Shown piece after piece: positions 1-6,795 of a stretch of DNA of 15,964 nt (within the stretch, counting starts at the first letter, position 1; each line of letters starts with the position of its first letter). The stretch lies in contig ONVJ01000100.1 of the NCBI GenBank assembly GCA_900321265.1, positions 1-15,964 on the forward strand, written 5' to 3'. Both the position numbers and the translations under genes were made by a program. The notes beneath the pieces are model-generated. The model was not told the origin of the DNA. It saw nothing but the letters and a program-made list of their open reading frames with translations, and did no database searches. Source of the stretch: an uncultured Eubacteriales bacterium. Lineage in GTDB: Bacteria > Bacillota > Clostridia > Oscillospirales > CAG-272.

Positions 1-49
1 TACGCTACGGCGTACTGTCCTCCGATGACCGGTATTGATTTGTAAAATG

Positions 50-78
50 ATTATAGCACAGGATTATGAATTTTTCAA
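50..78 (-). promoter_or_regulatory. Sigma-A promoter reading off the left edge
   Basis: On the minus strand a TTGAAA -35 box (73-78) and a TATAAT -10 box (50-55) are separated by exactly 17 bases, with TG one base before the -10 (extended -10). The start would fall near position 43. The transcript would run leftwards out of the window, carrying a GGAGGA sequence at about 18-23 but no ATG or GTG in the visible part. The gene it serves cannot be seen. It lies just beyond the tRNA terminator, so it is a separate transcription unit. Confidence 0.7.
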
Positions 79-81
79 GAC

Positions 82-123
82 AAAAAATGAGTGGTCATAA
101 CTCGAATCCGTTATGACCACTCA
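82..123 (-). terminator. Intrinsic terminator of the tRNA-Leu/tRNA-fMet operon
   Basis: A perfect 14-bp inverted repeat (88-101 with 110-123) has an 8-base loop. Read on the minus strand it is followed directly by six T residues (87 down to 82). It begins only two bases past the encoded CCA end of the tRNA-fMet gene, so it closes the tRNA transcript. Confidence 0.9.
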
Positions 124-125
124 AA

Positions 126-202
<77 letters not shown>

Positions 203-211
203 ATATATATT

Positions 212-300
212 TGGTGCCGGTGACCGGGGTCGAACCGGTACGATACTCACGTATCATTGGATTTTAAGTCCAAGGCGTCTGCCTGTTCCGCCACACCGGC
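212..300 (-). tRNA. tRNA-Leu (anticodon UAA)
   Basis: An 89-nt minus-strand class II tRNA. The acceptor arms GCCGGTG and CACCGGC pair, CCA is encoded, and the anticodon loop reads CUUAAAA on a GGA:UCC stem, so the anticodon is UAA. A long variable arm (about 241-256; ATAC...GTAT) is present, as expected for leucine tRNAs. It is the first gene of the two-tRNA operon. Confidence 0.96.
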
Positions 301-333
301 AGAAAAAGACGTTCTTTTTTGTTGCGCCTGAAC

Positions 334-362
334 ATTATATCACTTATCAGGTGGAAAGTCAA
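334..362 (-). promoter_or_regulatory. Promoter of the tRNA-Leu/tRNA-fMet operon
   Basis: On the minus strand TTGACT (357-362) and TATAAT (334-339) are 17 bases apart. The predicted start near 327 leaves a short leader of about 27 bases before tRNA-Leu. Near-consensus boxes fit a stable-RNA operon. It is divergent to the promoter at 454-482. The roughly 90 bases between them hold only T-rich repeats of a CGATTTTT type and a small CGCGG/CCGCG inverted repeat (411-415/423-427). Confidence 0.85.
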
Positions 363-453
363 GCTTTTTTTTCGATTTTTCGATTTTTCGCTGCTTCTCC
401 CGAAAAAATTCGCGGTGTGCAGCCGCGACAGCGTCATCCACTCCCTCTTTTCA

Positions 454-482
454 TTGACAAACCGGCGTAAAATATGTATAAT
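454..482 (+). promoter_or_regulatory. Strong sigma-A promoter of the 520-5284 gene set
   Basis: A consensus TTGACA (454-459), a 17-base spacer and a consensus TATAAT (477-482) with an extended TG at 475-476. The start should be near 489, giving a 5' leader of about 30 bases that carries GGAGA (508-512), seven bases before the ATG at 520. It is the only clear promoter before the end of the Gfo/Idh gene, which supports co-transcription. Confidence 0.92.
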
Positions 483-519
483 TATCTATATTTGTAAAAA
501 AAACGACGGAGAATAACAG

Positions 520-789
520 ATGAAAGCCGTTATAACAGTGACCGGAAAGGACGCCGTGGGCATCATTGCCAGCGTCGCCGCCGAATGCTCGGAGCACGGA
601 GTCAACATAGTCGATATATCCCAGAGCGTCATGCGCGATTATTTTGCCATGATCATGCTCGTCGACATCGACGGCCTCAGGGGGGATTTCGGCGACTTCG
701 TCGACCGGATGACCGAACTCGGAAGGTCGTCGGGACTGCTCATCACAACGATGCACGAGGACATCTTCAACTCGATGCATAAAATCTGA
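520..789 (+). CDS. ACT domain-containing protein, UPF0237 family
   Basis: An 89-residue protein made almost entirely of one ACT domain (residues 3-75). It has the typical opening strand MKAVITVTGKD, the turn GIIASVAAECSEHGVNI and a second strand FAMIMLVDID. ACT domains bind small ligands, usually amino acids, and act as sensor subunits. The length matches UPF0237 proteins (88-90 residues). The ATG has a good GGAGA site and follows the promoter at 454-482. UPF0237 and UPF0210 genes are neighbours in many Firmicutes, as here (17-base gap), so the two products probably work together, with this one plausibly sensing a ligand. The ligand is not known to me. The family assignment is secure; the regulatory role is inferred. 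Confidence 0.93.
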   Translation: MKAVITVTGKDAVGIIASVAAECSEHGVNIVDISQSVMRDYFAMIMLVDIDGLRGDFGDFVDRMTELGRSSGLLITTMHEDIFNSMHKI

Positions 790-806
790 GATCGGACGTA
801 TCGGAA

Positions 807-2165
807 ATGCTCAGCACAGGTGACATAATCGAAACCATCAATATGATCCGCGAGGAGAACCTCGACATCAGAACGGTGACGATGGGGATCTCCCTCATCG
901 ACTGCGCCGGTGACGATGTCAGGGCGGTCTGCGACAGGATCTATTCAAAGATCACCCGCCTTGCCGAAAAGCTCGTGCCGGTCAGCGACGGCATCGAGAA
1001 GCAGTACGGGATCCCGATCGTCAACCGCAGGATCGCGGTGACTCCGGTCTCGCTGATCGGCGGGAGGTTCTCGCCCGACGACTATATAAGGATCGCCGAA
1101 ACGCTCGACCGCGCCGCCTGCGACCTCGGAGTGAACTTCATCGGCGGATACGGCGCCCTGGTCCAGAAGGGAAGCACCGTCGGCGAGGACGCCCTGATCG
1201 AATCCATCCCCTACGCGCTCGCCTCGACTGCCAGAGTCTGCTCGTCGGTGAACGTCGCGTCGACGAAGGCGGGTATCAACATGGACGCCGTTATCAAGAT
1301 GGGCGGCGTGATAAAGAAGACGGCGGAGCTGACGGCGTCGACCGGCTCCTTCGGCTGCGCGAAGATAGTCGTCTTTGCCAACGTGCCCGAGGACAACCCC
1401 TTCATGGCCGGCGCCTTCCACGGCGTATCCGAGCCCGAGACGGTAATCAACGTCGGAGTGTCCGGGCCGGGGACTGTCGCAAGCGCGATCGCGAGGAAGG
1501 GGCACTGCAGCCTCGGTGAGCTTGCCGAGACGGTCAAGCGCACCGCCTTCAAGATCACGAGAGTCGGGCAGCTCGTTGCCGCCGAGGCCGCTTCCAGGCT
1601 GGGAGTTCCGGCCGGCATCGTCGATCTGTCGCTCGCGCCGACGCCCTCGGTAGGCGATTCGGTCGCGAGGATACTTGAGAACATGGGCCTCGAGACCTGC
1701 GGATGCCCCGGCACCACCGCCGCTCTCGCGCTGCTCAACGACGCGGTAAAGAAGGGCGGCGTGATGGCCTCGTCATCGGTAGGCGGGCTCTCCGGAGCCT
1801 TTATCCCGGTGTCGGAAGACGAGGGAATGATCGCCGCTGCCAGATCGGGCGCGCTCACGCTGTCAAAGCTTGAGGCGATGACGGCGGTCTGTTCTGTCGG
1901 ACTGGATATGATAGCCCTACCGGGGGACACCGACGAAGCGACGATCTGCGGGATCATCGCCGACGAGGCTGCGATCGGTGTCGTCAACGGCAAGACCACT
2001 GCTGTGAGGGTGATCCCCGCAGTCGGATATGATGTGGGCGACGAGGTGAATTTCGGAGGACTTTTCGGCAGCGCGCCGGTAATGCCGGTCAGCAGGCTGT
2101 CGCCTGCGGCATTCATATCCAGGGGCGGAAGGATACCCGCTCCGATACAGAGCCTGAAGAACTGA
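807..2165 (+). CDS. UPF0210 (DUF711/PFL) family protein
   Basis: A 452-residue protein, the normal size for UPF0210. The N-terminus (ML...GDIIETINMI, then ENLDIRTVTMGISLIDC) matches the characteristic family start, which fixes the ATG at 807 although its ribosome binding site is weak (translation may be coupled to the upstream ACT gene). The body is rich in Gly/Ala/Ser segments such as FIGGYGALVQKG (about 112-123) and STGSFGCAKIVVFAN (about 179-193), and ends in a GGRIPAPIQSL tail. Structures of the family exist, but no reaction is established to my knowledge. Cytosolic: no signal peptide or membrane segment. Pairing with UPF0237 suggests a ligand-controlled enzyme; that is inference. Confidence 0.93.
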   Translation: MLSTGDIIETINMIREENLDIRTVTMGISLIDCAGDDVRAVCDRIYSKITRLAEKLVPVSDGIEKQYGIPIVNRRIAVTPVSLIGGRFSPDDYIRIAETLDRAACDLGVNFIGGYGALVQKGSTVGEDALIESIPYALASTARVCSSVNVASTKAGINMDAVIKMGGVIKKTAELTASTGSFGCAKIVVFANVPEDNPFMAGAFHGVSEPETVINVGVSGPGTVASAIARKGHCSLGELAETVKRTAFKITRVGQLVAAEAASRLGVPAGIVDLSLAPTPSVGDSVARILENMGLETCGCPGTTAALALLNDAVKKGGVMASSSVGGLSGAFIPVSEDEGMIAAARSGALTLSKLEAMTAVCSVGLDMIALPGDTDEATICGIIADEAAIGVVNGKTTAVRVIPAVGYDVGDEVNFGGLFGSAPVMPVSRLSPAAFISRGGRIPAPIQSLKN

Positions 2166-2170
2166 CCGCC

Positions 2171-3055
2171 ATGGATCCTGTTCATAAAGAGAAAAATCTT
2201 CCCGAAATAATAGATTTTCACACCCACGCCTTTCCCGAAAAGATCGCAGCGAAAACCCTCTCCTCCCTGAAGGCAGGGATAGCCGGGATTTCGGGGCTCG
2301 ACATCCGTCCCGCCTCTGACGGGACCGTCGCGGGCCTCTGCGCCGTCGAAGAAGCGGCCGGGATCTCGCTTTCGGTGGTGATGCCGATAGCGACGAGGCC
2401 GGGTCAGGAAGACACGATCAACTCTTACGCAGCATCTGTCCCCTCGATCTCGGGCGGCAGAGCCGTCTCCTTCGGATCAGTCCATCCCGCGGGGCCCGAC
2501 GCCGTGAGGGCAGTGTACGGTATAGCCGAAAGAGGACTCCCGGGCATGAAGCTCCATCCCGAGTTTCAGAAGACCTATATCGACAGTACCGAGTGCCTTG
2601 CGGTACTCAGGGCCGCGGCCGACTGCGGTCTGACCGTCACCGTCCACGCCGGACGCGACATCGGGCTTCCGCCCCCCGTCCACTGTTCGCCCGACCGGAT
2701 CCTGAGGGTCCTCGACGCGGTCCCGGGGCTGAGGCTCATTGCGGCGCACCTCGGCGGATGGAGGATGTGGGAGGAGGTTTTCCGGCTGCTCTGCGGGGCG
2801 CCGCTCCTCTTTGACACCGCATTTCTCTCGGGATTCGTCGACAGGTCGGCGGTGACCGATATAATCAAAGCACACGGTGCGGACAGAGTCCTGTTCGGCA
2901 GCGACTGCCCCTGGGAGGATCCCGCCGATTCGCTCGCATTCTTCAGGTCTCTCGGACTCCCGCCCGCCGACGAAGATCTGATACTCTGCAAAAACGCGGC
3001 AAAGCTTCTCTGCATCGGGACTGAAAGCTGCCGGTTTCCGGCGGAAAGGAAATAA
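2171..3055 (+). CDS. Amidohydrolase-2 family metal-dependent hydrolase
   Basis: A 294-residue TIM-barrel hydrolase of the amidohydrolase-2 type (relatives of ACMSD and related decarboxylases/hydrolases). Visible metal and active-site elements in order: DFHTH (H17, H19) on strand 1, GMKLHP (K127, H129), VTVHAGRD (H159), IAAHLGG (H193) and FGSDCPWED (D245). All expected residues are present, so it should be active. The substrate cannot be read from the sequence. No signal peptide, hence cytosolic. The ATG lies five bases after the UPF0210 stop and lacks a clear ribosome binding site, which suggests translational coupling. It precedes the lipoprotein gene by five bases, so these genes form one transcription unit. 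Confidence 0.88.
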   Translation: MDPVHKEKNLPEIIDFHTHAFPEKIAAKTLSSLKAGIAGISGLDIRPASDGTVAGLCAVEEAAGISLSVVMPIATRPGQEDTINSYAASVPSISGGRAVSFGSVHPAGPDAVRAVYGIAERGLPGMKLHPEFQKTYIDSTECLAVLRAAADCGLTVTVHAGRDIGLPPPVHCSPDRILRVLDAVPGLRLIAAHLGGWRMWEEVFRLLCGAPLLFDTAFLSGFVDRSAVTDIIKAHGADRVLFGSDCPWEDPADSLAFFRSLGLPPADEDLILCKNAAKLLCIGTESCRFPAERK

Positions 3056-3060
3056 TAAAA

Positions 3061-4041
3061 ATGAAAAAAAACTTGCTGACATCGCTGATAGGTCCTGCGT
3101 TCCTTGTCGGTATTCTTCTGGCATCCGGGATCTTCGTTTCCTGCGGGATCCGCGAAGGCGGGGAGGAAAGCGGGACGGCGCAGGAGGGTGACACGACCCG
3201 GACTGTCCCGGAGACCGATCCGGTCGCGGAATCGGATACCGGTGACGCGACGCTTCCCGAAACAGAACCCGACGCCGGAAATCCGGGTGAAAAGCTGTGG
3301 GAGCTGCTCGGATCCTCCTCATTTCTCAAGTCGGAGTGCAAACTCGTATGCACAATAAACGCGCCTTCGGGAGATTTTTATCCCCAGGGCGGATGCTTTG
3401 ACGGGAAATATTACTATCAGGCCTTCATAAACCGCGACAGGGTAAACAATGAGGCGAACAACATCGACCGGATCGTCAAGGTCGATGCCTCCACCGGAAA
3501 GGTCGTGAAGACGAGCGGCGATCTCGCGCTCAATCACGCAAACGACATAACCGTCTGCGCCGACGGCACGCTCCTTATCGTCCACAACAATCCCAACCGT
3601 CAGAACGTGTCCTTTGTAGACTCCGAGACGCTGACGCTCGTCCGCACCGAGAAGATCCCATACGCGATCTACTGCATGGATTACTCTGCCGAGAAAGACC
3701 GCTTCGTCCTTGGCATGGCGGGCGGACAGGATTTCAGGCTGATGACCGGAGATCTGAAGACGGGAACTGCTTACGAAAGGACGCTCAGAAAGGCGACCTC
3801 TCTCACAAGCGGATACACTACCCAGGGCTGCGCCTGCGACGGGGAATTCGTCTATTTCGTGCTTTACAACCAATCTGTCATCACGGTCTACGACTGGGAC
3901 GGCAACCTCATCACGGTCATTGAACTCTCGGTCGGATCGATCGAGCCCGAGAACATCTCGGTGATCGGCGACGGTATCTACATCACATGCGCCGGGGGCG
4001 GCGGGGCTCAGATCTACAAAGTCACACCATACGCGGGCTGA
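3061..4041 (+). CDS. Lipoprotein with a propeller-like extracytoplasmic domain
   Basis: A 326-residue predicted lipoprotein. Residues 1-27 form a signal peptide (MKKN, then a long hydrophobic stretch) ending in a lipobox-like FVSC with C28 as the lipidated cysteine. Residues 29-78 are a Gly/Glu/Asp/Thr-rich flexible linker. The remainder (about 80-326) has repeated short strands with turns such as KVDASTGKVVKTSG, DITVCADGTLLIVHNN, YTTQGCACDGEFVYFVLYN and VYDWDGNLITV, resembling beta-propeller (WD40/YncE-like) blades. I do not recognise a specific family. It would face the outside of the membrane and could bind or sense a ligand. A GGAAAGGAAA site precedes the ATG. Its place between a hydrolase and a dehydrogenase hints at a carbohydrate or cell-surface substrate; that is inference. 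Confidence 0.82.
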   Translation: MKKNLLTSLIGPAFLVGILLASGIFVSCGIREGGEESGTAQEGDTTRTVPETDPVAESDTGDATLPETEPDAGNPGEKLWELLGSSSFLKSECKLVCTINAPSGDFYPQGGCFDGKYYYQAFINRDRVNNEANNIDRIVKVDASTGKVVKTSGDLALNHANDITVCADGTLLIVHNNPNRQNVSFVDSETLTLVRTEKIPYAIYCMDYSAEKDRFVLGMAGGQDFRLMTGDLKTGTAYERTLRKATSLTSGYTTQGCACDGEFVYFVLYNQSVITVYDWDGNLITVIELSVGSIEPENISVIGDGIYITCAGGGGAQIYKVTPYAG

Positions 4042-4093
4042 AGCAAGAGCGCCTGACGTTTCATAATACAATAATACGGAGGGATTCGAAGAG

Positions 4094-5284
4094 ATGGCAG
4101 ACGACAAAAATCTCGACCTTTTCAAGGAGGTCCGCGAGGCTGACAGGAAGGCTCTGAGCCTCGGGAGAAAGCTTCGAGTGGGATTTATCGGTACCGGGGG
4201 CATCGCCCATTCGCACATGAGGGCTTACAAGCAGTTCGACGACATCGAGGTGGTAGCCGGAGCCGATCTCATTCCCGGCAGGGCCGCCGCCTTCTTCAAA
4301 GAATTCGGCGTCGAGGCCGCAGACTACACCGATTACAAAAAAATGATAGCCGAATGCCGCCTTGACGCGGTATCGGTCTGCACCTACAACCGCCAGCACG
4401 CAGGCCCCGCCTGCTACGCGCTGGAGCACGGGCTTTCGGTCCTTCTCGAGAAGCCCTTTTCAGTCACTCTCGACGAGGCCGCCGGCATCTGCAGAGCCGA
4501 AAAGGCGAGCGGGAAGATCCTGTCGATAGGCTTTCAGCCCCGCTTCGACCCCAACATGCAGATGATAGGGAAGATCTTCCGTTCGGGCGAGCTGGGCAGG
4601 ATCTACTATATCCAGACCGGCGGCGGCAGGCGCCGCGGGATACCCTGCTCGGGCGGCAAGGACAGCTTCATCAGAGAGGACACCGCGGGAATCGGAGCCG
4701 TCGGCGACATCGGCTGCTATTCGCTCGACATGGTCCTGAACGCCCTCGGATACCCGAAGCCGGTGACGGTGAGTGGCTATATGTCGGATTTCTTCGGCAA
4801 GGATCCCGGTTATTCGGGATACAAGGGAAACGGCGCCGTCATGTCGGAAAAGTTCGGCGTCGACGATTTCGCCGCTGCCTTCATCAGATTCGAGACCGGG
4901 CTCGTCGTCGATTTCAGGATCTCCTGGGCGATGAATATGGATACCTCGGGCGACACGATCGTTCTCGGGACGAAGGGCGGCCTCAGGATACCCTCGACCG
5001 AATGCTGGAACGGAACGGTAGGAGGACCGATGACGGTATACAAAGAGGTCGCGGGAGAGCAGACCGAGACGGTCCTGCCTGTGCTTGAGATAAAGGGACT
5101 CGGCAGGATCGAGCAGAAGGTGAGAAGCTTCTGCGACGCCGCGATCGGCAACATCCTCGGCGATCCCGACGCGAAGTCGCCGGTGCCCTCGTCGCAGATA
5201 ATCGTCAACCAGGCGATCATCGACGGCATCGTCAGATCGGCAAGACTCGGCAGGGAAGTGGAGATAGTAATTCCCGAGCTATGA
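4094..5284 (+). CDS. Gfo/Idh/MocA family NAD(P)-dependent oxidoreductase
   Basis: A 396-residue two-domain dehydrogenase. The Rossmann domain begins after an unusual N-terminal extension of about 26 residues, with the dinucleotide motif GFIGTGGIAHSH (G33, G35, G36). The family EKP motif is at 119-121 (K120 is the usual catalytic lysine). The C-terminal domain carries the GDIGCYSLD motif (204-212), where Y209 occupies the place of the frequent histidine; Tyr occurs there in many relatives. Members oxidise or reduce sugars, inositols and similar polyols with NAD(P). The substrate is not readable. GGAGGG at 4078-4083 supports the ATG. The 52-base gap from the lipoprotein gene holds no convincing promoter, so it probably shares the upstream transcript. 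Confidence 0.92.
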   Translation: MADDKNLDLFKEVREADRKALSLGRKLRVGFIGTGGIAHSHMRAYKQFDDIEVVAGADLIPGRAAAFFKEFGVEAADYTDYKKMIAECRLDAVSVCTYNRQHAGPACYALEHGLSVLLEKPFSVTLDEAAGICRAEKASGKILSIGFQPRFDPNMQMIGKIFRSGELGRIYYIQTGGGRRRGIPCSGGKDSFIREDTAGIGAVGDIGCYSLDMVLNALGYPKPVTVSGYMSDFFGKDPGYSGYKGNGAVMSEKFGVDDFAAAFIRFETGLVVDFRISWAMNMDTSGDTIVLGTKGGLRIPSTECWNGTVGGPMTVYKEVAGEQTETVLPVLEIKGLGRIEQKVRSFCDAAIGNILGDPDAKSPVPSSQIIVNQAIIDGIVRSARLGREVEIVIPEL

Positions 5285-5302
5285 GCCTTTGCCGGGTTAA
5301 TA

Positions 5303-5341
5303 TTTCGCTCTGCCGCGGTCTTTGCCTGCGGCAGAGCGAAA
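5303..5341. repeat. Perfect 14-bp hairpin without a U-tract
   Basis: The arms 5303-5316 and 5328-5341 are perfect complements (core CGCTCTGCCGC/GCGGCAGAGCG) around an 11-base loop. It sits 18 bases after the Gfo/Idh stop, where a terminator is expected. Read on the plus strand it is followed by A residues and on the minus strand by AAATATTAA, so neither strand has a classical T-run. It may act as an mRNA 3'-end stabiliser, a pause site or a Rho-assisted terminator. Confidence 0.7.
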
Positions 5342-5358
5342 AAAAGCTGAAAAAAGTC

Positions 5359-5387
5359 TTGACAAGCCGTCTTCAATCTGCTATAAT
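5359..5387 (+). promoter_or_regulatory. Promoter of tRNA-Thr
   Basis: A consensus TTGACA (5359-5364), a 17-base spacer and TATAAT (5382-5387) with an extended TG at 5379-5380. Two A-tracts (5339-5345 and 5350-5355) lie just upstream, in UP-element position, as is common for stable-RNA promoters. The start would be near 5394, only about 7 bases before the tRNA. Confidence 0.93.
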
Positions 5388-5400
5388 ATCCGCTGTCAGT

Positions 5401-5473
5401 GCTGCTATGGCTCAGTCGGTAGAGCACATCCTTGGTAAGGATGAGGTCGTCAGTTCGATTCTGACTAGCAGCT
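5401..5473 (+). tRNA. tRNA-Thr (anticodon GGU)
   Basis: A complete cloverleaf: acceptor GCTGCTA/TAGCAGC, D-arm with TCAGTCGGTAGA, anticodon stem CATCC/GGATG with loop TTGGTAA (anticodon GGU, reading ACC and ACU), and T-arm GTCAG-TTCGATT-CTGAC. The discriminator base is T5473 and it is followed by CCG, so the CCA end is not encoded and must be added by the CCA-adding enzyme. This differs from the two tRNAs at the left end, which encode CCA. Confidence 0.96.
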
Positions 5474-5483
5474 CCGTTTATAC

Positions 5484-5509
5484 AGGCACCTTTCCCGGGT
5501 GCCTTTTTT
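5484..5509 (+). terminator. Intrinsic terminator after tRNA-Thr
   Basis: The GGCACC (5485-5490)/GGTGCC (5498-5503) stem has a 7-base loop and is followed by six T residues (5504-5509). An A-T pair can extend the base. It separates tRNA-Thr from nrdR, but the nrdR ribosome binding site starts only about 7 bases after the T-run and I see no other promoter for nrdR, so some read-through is likely. Confidence 0.85.
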
Positions 5510-5531
5510 GTCCCAAAGGAGGAAGGATCTC

Positions 5532-5981
5532 ATGAGATGCCCGAGCTGCGGCTGCCTCGAGAGCCGCGTCATCGATTCCCGTCAGAACATCGAAGGCAAC
5601 AACATCAAGCGCAGGAGAGAATGCATTCAGTGCCAGAAGCGCTTCACGACCTTCGAGGTCATAGAATCGGTCCAGATCGTCGTCGTCAAGAAGAACGGCT
5701 CAAAGGAGCTCTTCGACAAGTCCAAGCTGCTGGGCGGGATCATGAAGGCCTGCCAGAAGCGGCCTGTGAACGCTGAGACGATCGCGAACGAGATCGAGTC
5801 TGAGCTTCAGAATTCGCTCCGCCACGAGGTCACCTCGGGAGACATCGGCGAGATGGTCATGCGCAAGCTCAAGGACGCCGACGACGTCGCCTACGTCCGC
5901 TTCGCATCGGTCTACCGGGAGTTCAAGGACATCGAGACCTTCATCCGCGAACTCAACAGCATAAAGGAAGACTTCAACTGA
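5532..5981 (+). CDS. nrdR: Transcriptional repressor NrdR of ribonucleotide reductase genes
   Basis: A 149-residue NrdR. The N-terminal zinc ribbon has C3, C6, C31 and C34 (MRCPSCG, then RRRECIQCQKRFTTFE), and residues about 49-139 form the ATP-cone that senses ATP/dATP (KKNGSKELFDKSKL). With dATP bound, NrdR represses ribonucleotide reductase operons by binding NrdR boxes. The ATG at 5532 is chosen because MRCP is the canonical start and AGGAGGA (5517-5523) sits eight bases upstream; an in-frame ATG at 5499 would place the start inside the tRNA-Thr terminator. Length is normal. No ribonucleotide reductase gene is in the window. Expression probably depends on read-through from the tRNA-Thr promoter. 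Confidence 0.96.
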   Translation: MRCPSCGCLESRVIDSRQNIEGNNIKRRRECIQCQKRFTTFEVIESVQIVVVKKNGSKELFDKSKLLGGIMKACQKRPVNAETIANEIESELQNSLRHEVTSGDIGEMVMRKLKDADDVAYVRFASVYREFKDIETFIRELNSIKEDFN

Positions 5982-6021
5982 AAGGAGCGCCCGCCGGGGA
6001 TCCCGACAGGTATTTCTGACA

Positions 6022-6720
6022 ATGATCGCATCAGCTTTTCTGGTCCCTGCGCTCATCTTCGCCGCGATAGCCGCGGGCGCGGCGGTACTCGTCTGGAGAA
6101 TATACAAACGCGTCAAAAGCGCGCGCGACGCGCTGCTCGGAGGCATCGACGCCCTCGGCGGACTCGCGGCCGGACTGAAGGACGCCTCGCTCTCGGGCGA
6201 AGCTCAGGAGCCGCGGAGCGTTTCGGGCGCCACCTCTCTCTATCTTCCGAAGATCGAGGCGGACTTTGCCGACTTCCACTATCCCGAGGCGGTCGCGGCG
6301 GTAAAGGCCTTCATCTGCGAATATCTCTCGGTAAAATACGAGGGAGGCCGGTTTTCGGTCTCAAATGTCGATCCCGGTGTTGAGGCGACCGTCGACAAGT
6401 CGCCCGAAAAGCATTCGGTGACCGACGAGGCGGTTCACAGGACCGCGATCTGCGGATACACGAAGACCGAGGAATACGCGACGATAACCTTCCGGGCCGC
6501 CGCCGGATACAGGCTCGACGGCAGGCAGACCGAGGAGAGATACGACATAGAATACACCCTGAAGATCAGGGAGGAGGGAATAGAGCAGAAGTCCCTCATC
6601 TGTCCCAGATGCGGCGGTGCCTTTACCTCCACCGCCGAAAAGGTCTGTCCCTACTGCGGCTCGGGGATAATCCGCGATACCGTCATGTCCTGGAGATTCA
6701 CATCGATCAGGGAGAGCTGA
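6022..6720 (+). CDS. Membrane-anchored zinc-ribbon protein (possibly Tim44-like)
   Basis: A 232-residue protein of no assigned function. Residues 5-27 form one N-terminal transmembrane segment followed by a basic stop (RIYKRVK), so the rest should be cytoplasmic. Residues about 72-185 contain a conserved-looking module that starts LPKIEADFADFHYPEAV and resembles the Tim44-like domain seen next to zinc ribbons in some Clostridia; I am not sure of that match. The C-terminal zinc ribbon is clear: CPRCGG (C194, C197) and CPYCGSG (C209, C212). It starts 40 bases after nrdR. The ribosome binding site is weak; an AAGGAG at 5981-5986 is too far from this ATG. It ends 21 bases before a strong hairpin shared with the converging pckG gene. 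Confidence 0.75.
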   Translation: MIASAFLVPALIFAAIAAGAAVLVWRIYKRVKSARDALLGGIDALGGLAAGLKDASLSGEAQEPRSVSGATSLYLPKIEADFADFHYPEAVAAVKAFICEYLSVKYEGGRFSVSNVDPGVEATVDKSPEKHSVTDEAVHRTAICGYTKTEEYATITFRAAAGYRLDGRQTEERYDIEYTLKIREEGIEQKSLICPRCGGAFTSTAEKVCPYCGSGIIRDTVMSWRFTSIRES

Positions 6721-6741
6721 TATTTACAATTATACACAATT

Positions 6742-6777
6742 CATCCGGGCCGTCAGAATGATCTGACGGCCCGGATG
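6742..6777. terminator. Bidirectional hairpin between converging genes
   Basis: A perfect 16-bp inverted repeat (6742-6757 with 6762-6777) with a 4-base ATGA loop. It lies between the zinc-ribbon gene (plus, ending 6720) and pckG (minus, ending 6796). The stem is GC-rich (CCGGGCCGTC core), but no clean T-run follows on either strand; the minus-strand exit is AT-rich. Position and symmetry indicate a shared transcription end. Confidence 0.75.
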
Positions 6778-6795
6778 TGCTGTACTATATGCGAT

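Noticed and set aside
361..453. T-rich short repeats (CGATTTTT) as a possible small repeat array
   Set aside because: Only two to three imperfect copies are present between two divergent promoters; there is no regular spacing and no spacer sequence, so it is not a CRISPR or a meaningful array.
1211..2227. A 338-codon open frame on the minus strand inside the UPF0210 gene
   Set aside because: The plus-strand UPF0210 reading has the family start, normal length and operon context; the minus frame is Ser/Ala/Pro-rich shadow sequence.
5499..5531. ATG at 5499 as the nrdR start
   Set aside because: It lies inside the tRNA-Thr terminator stem; the ATG at 5532 gives the canonical MRCP start and has a strong AGGAGGA site.
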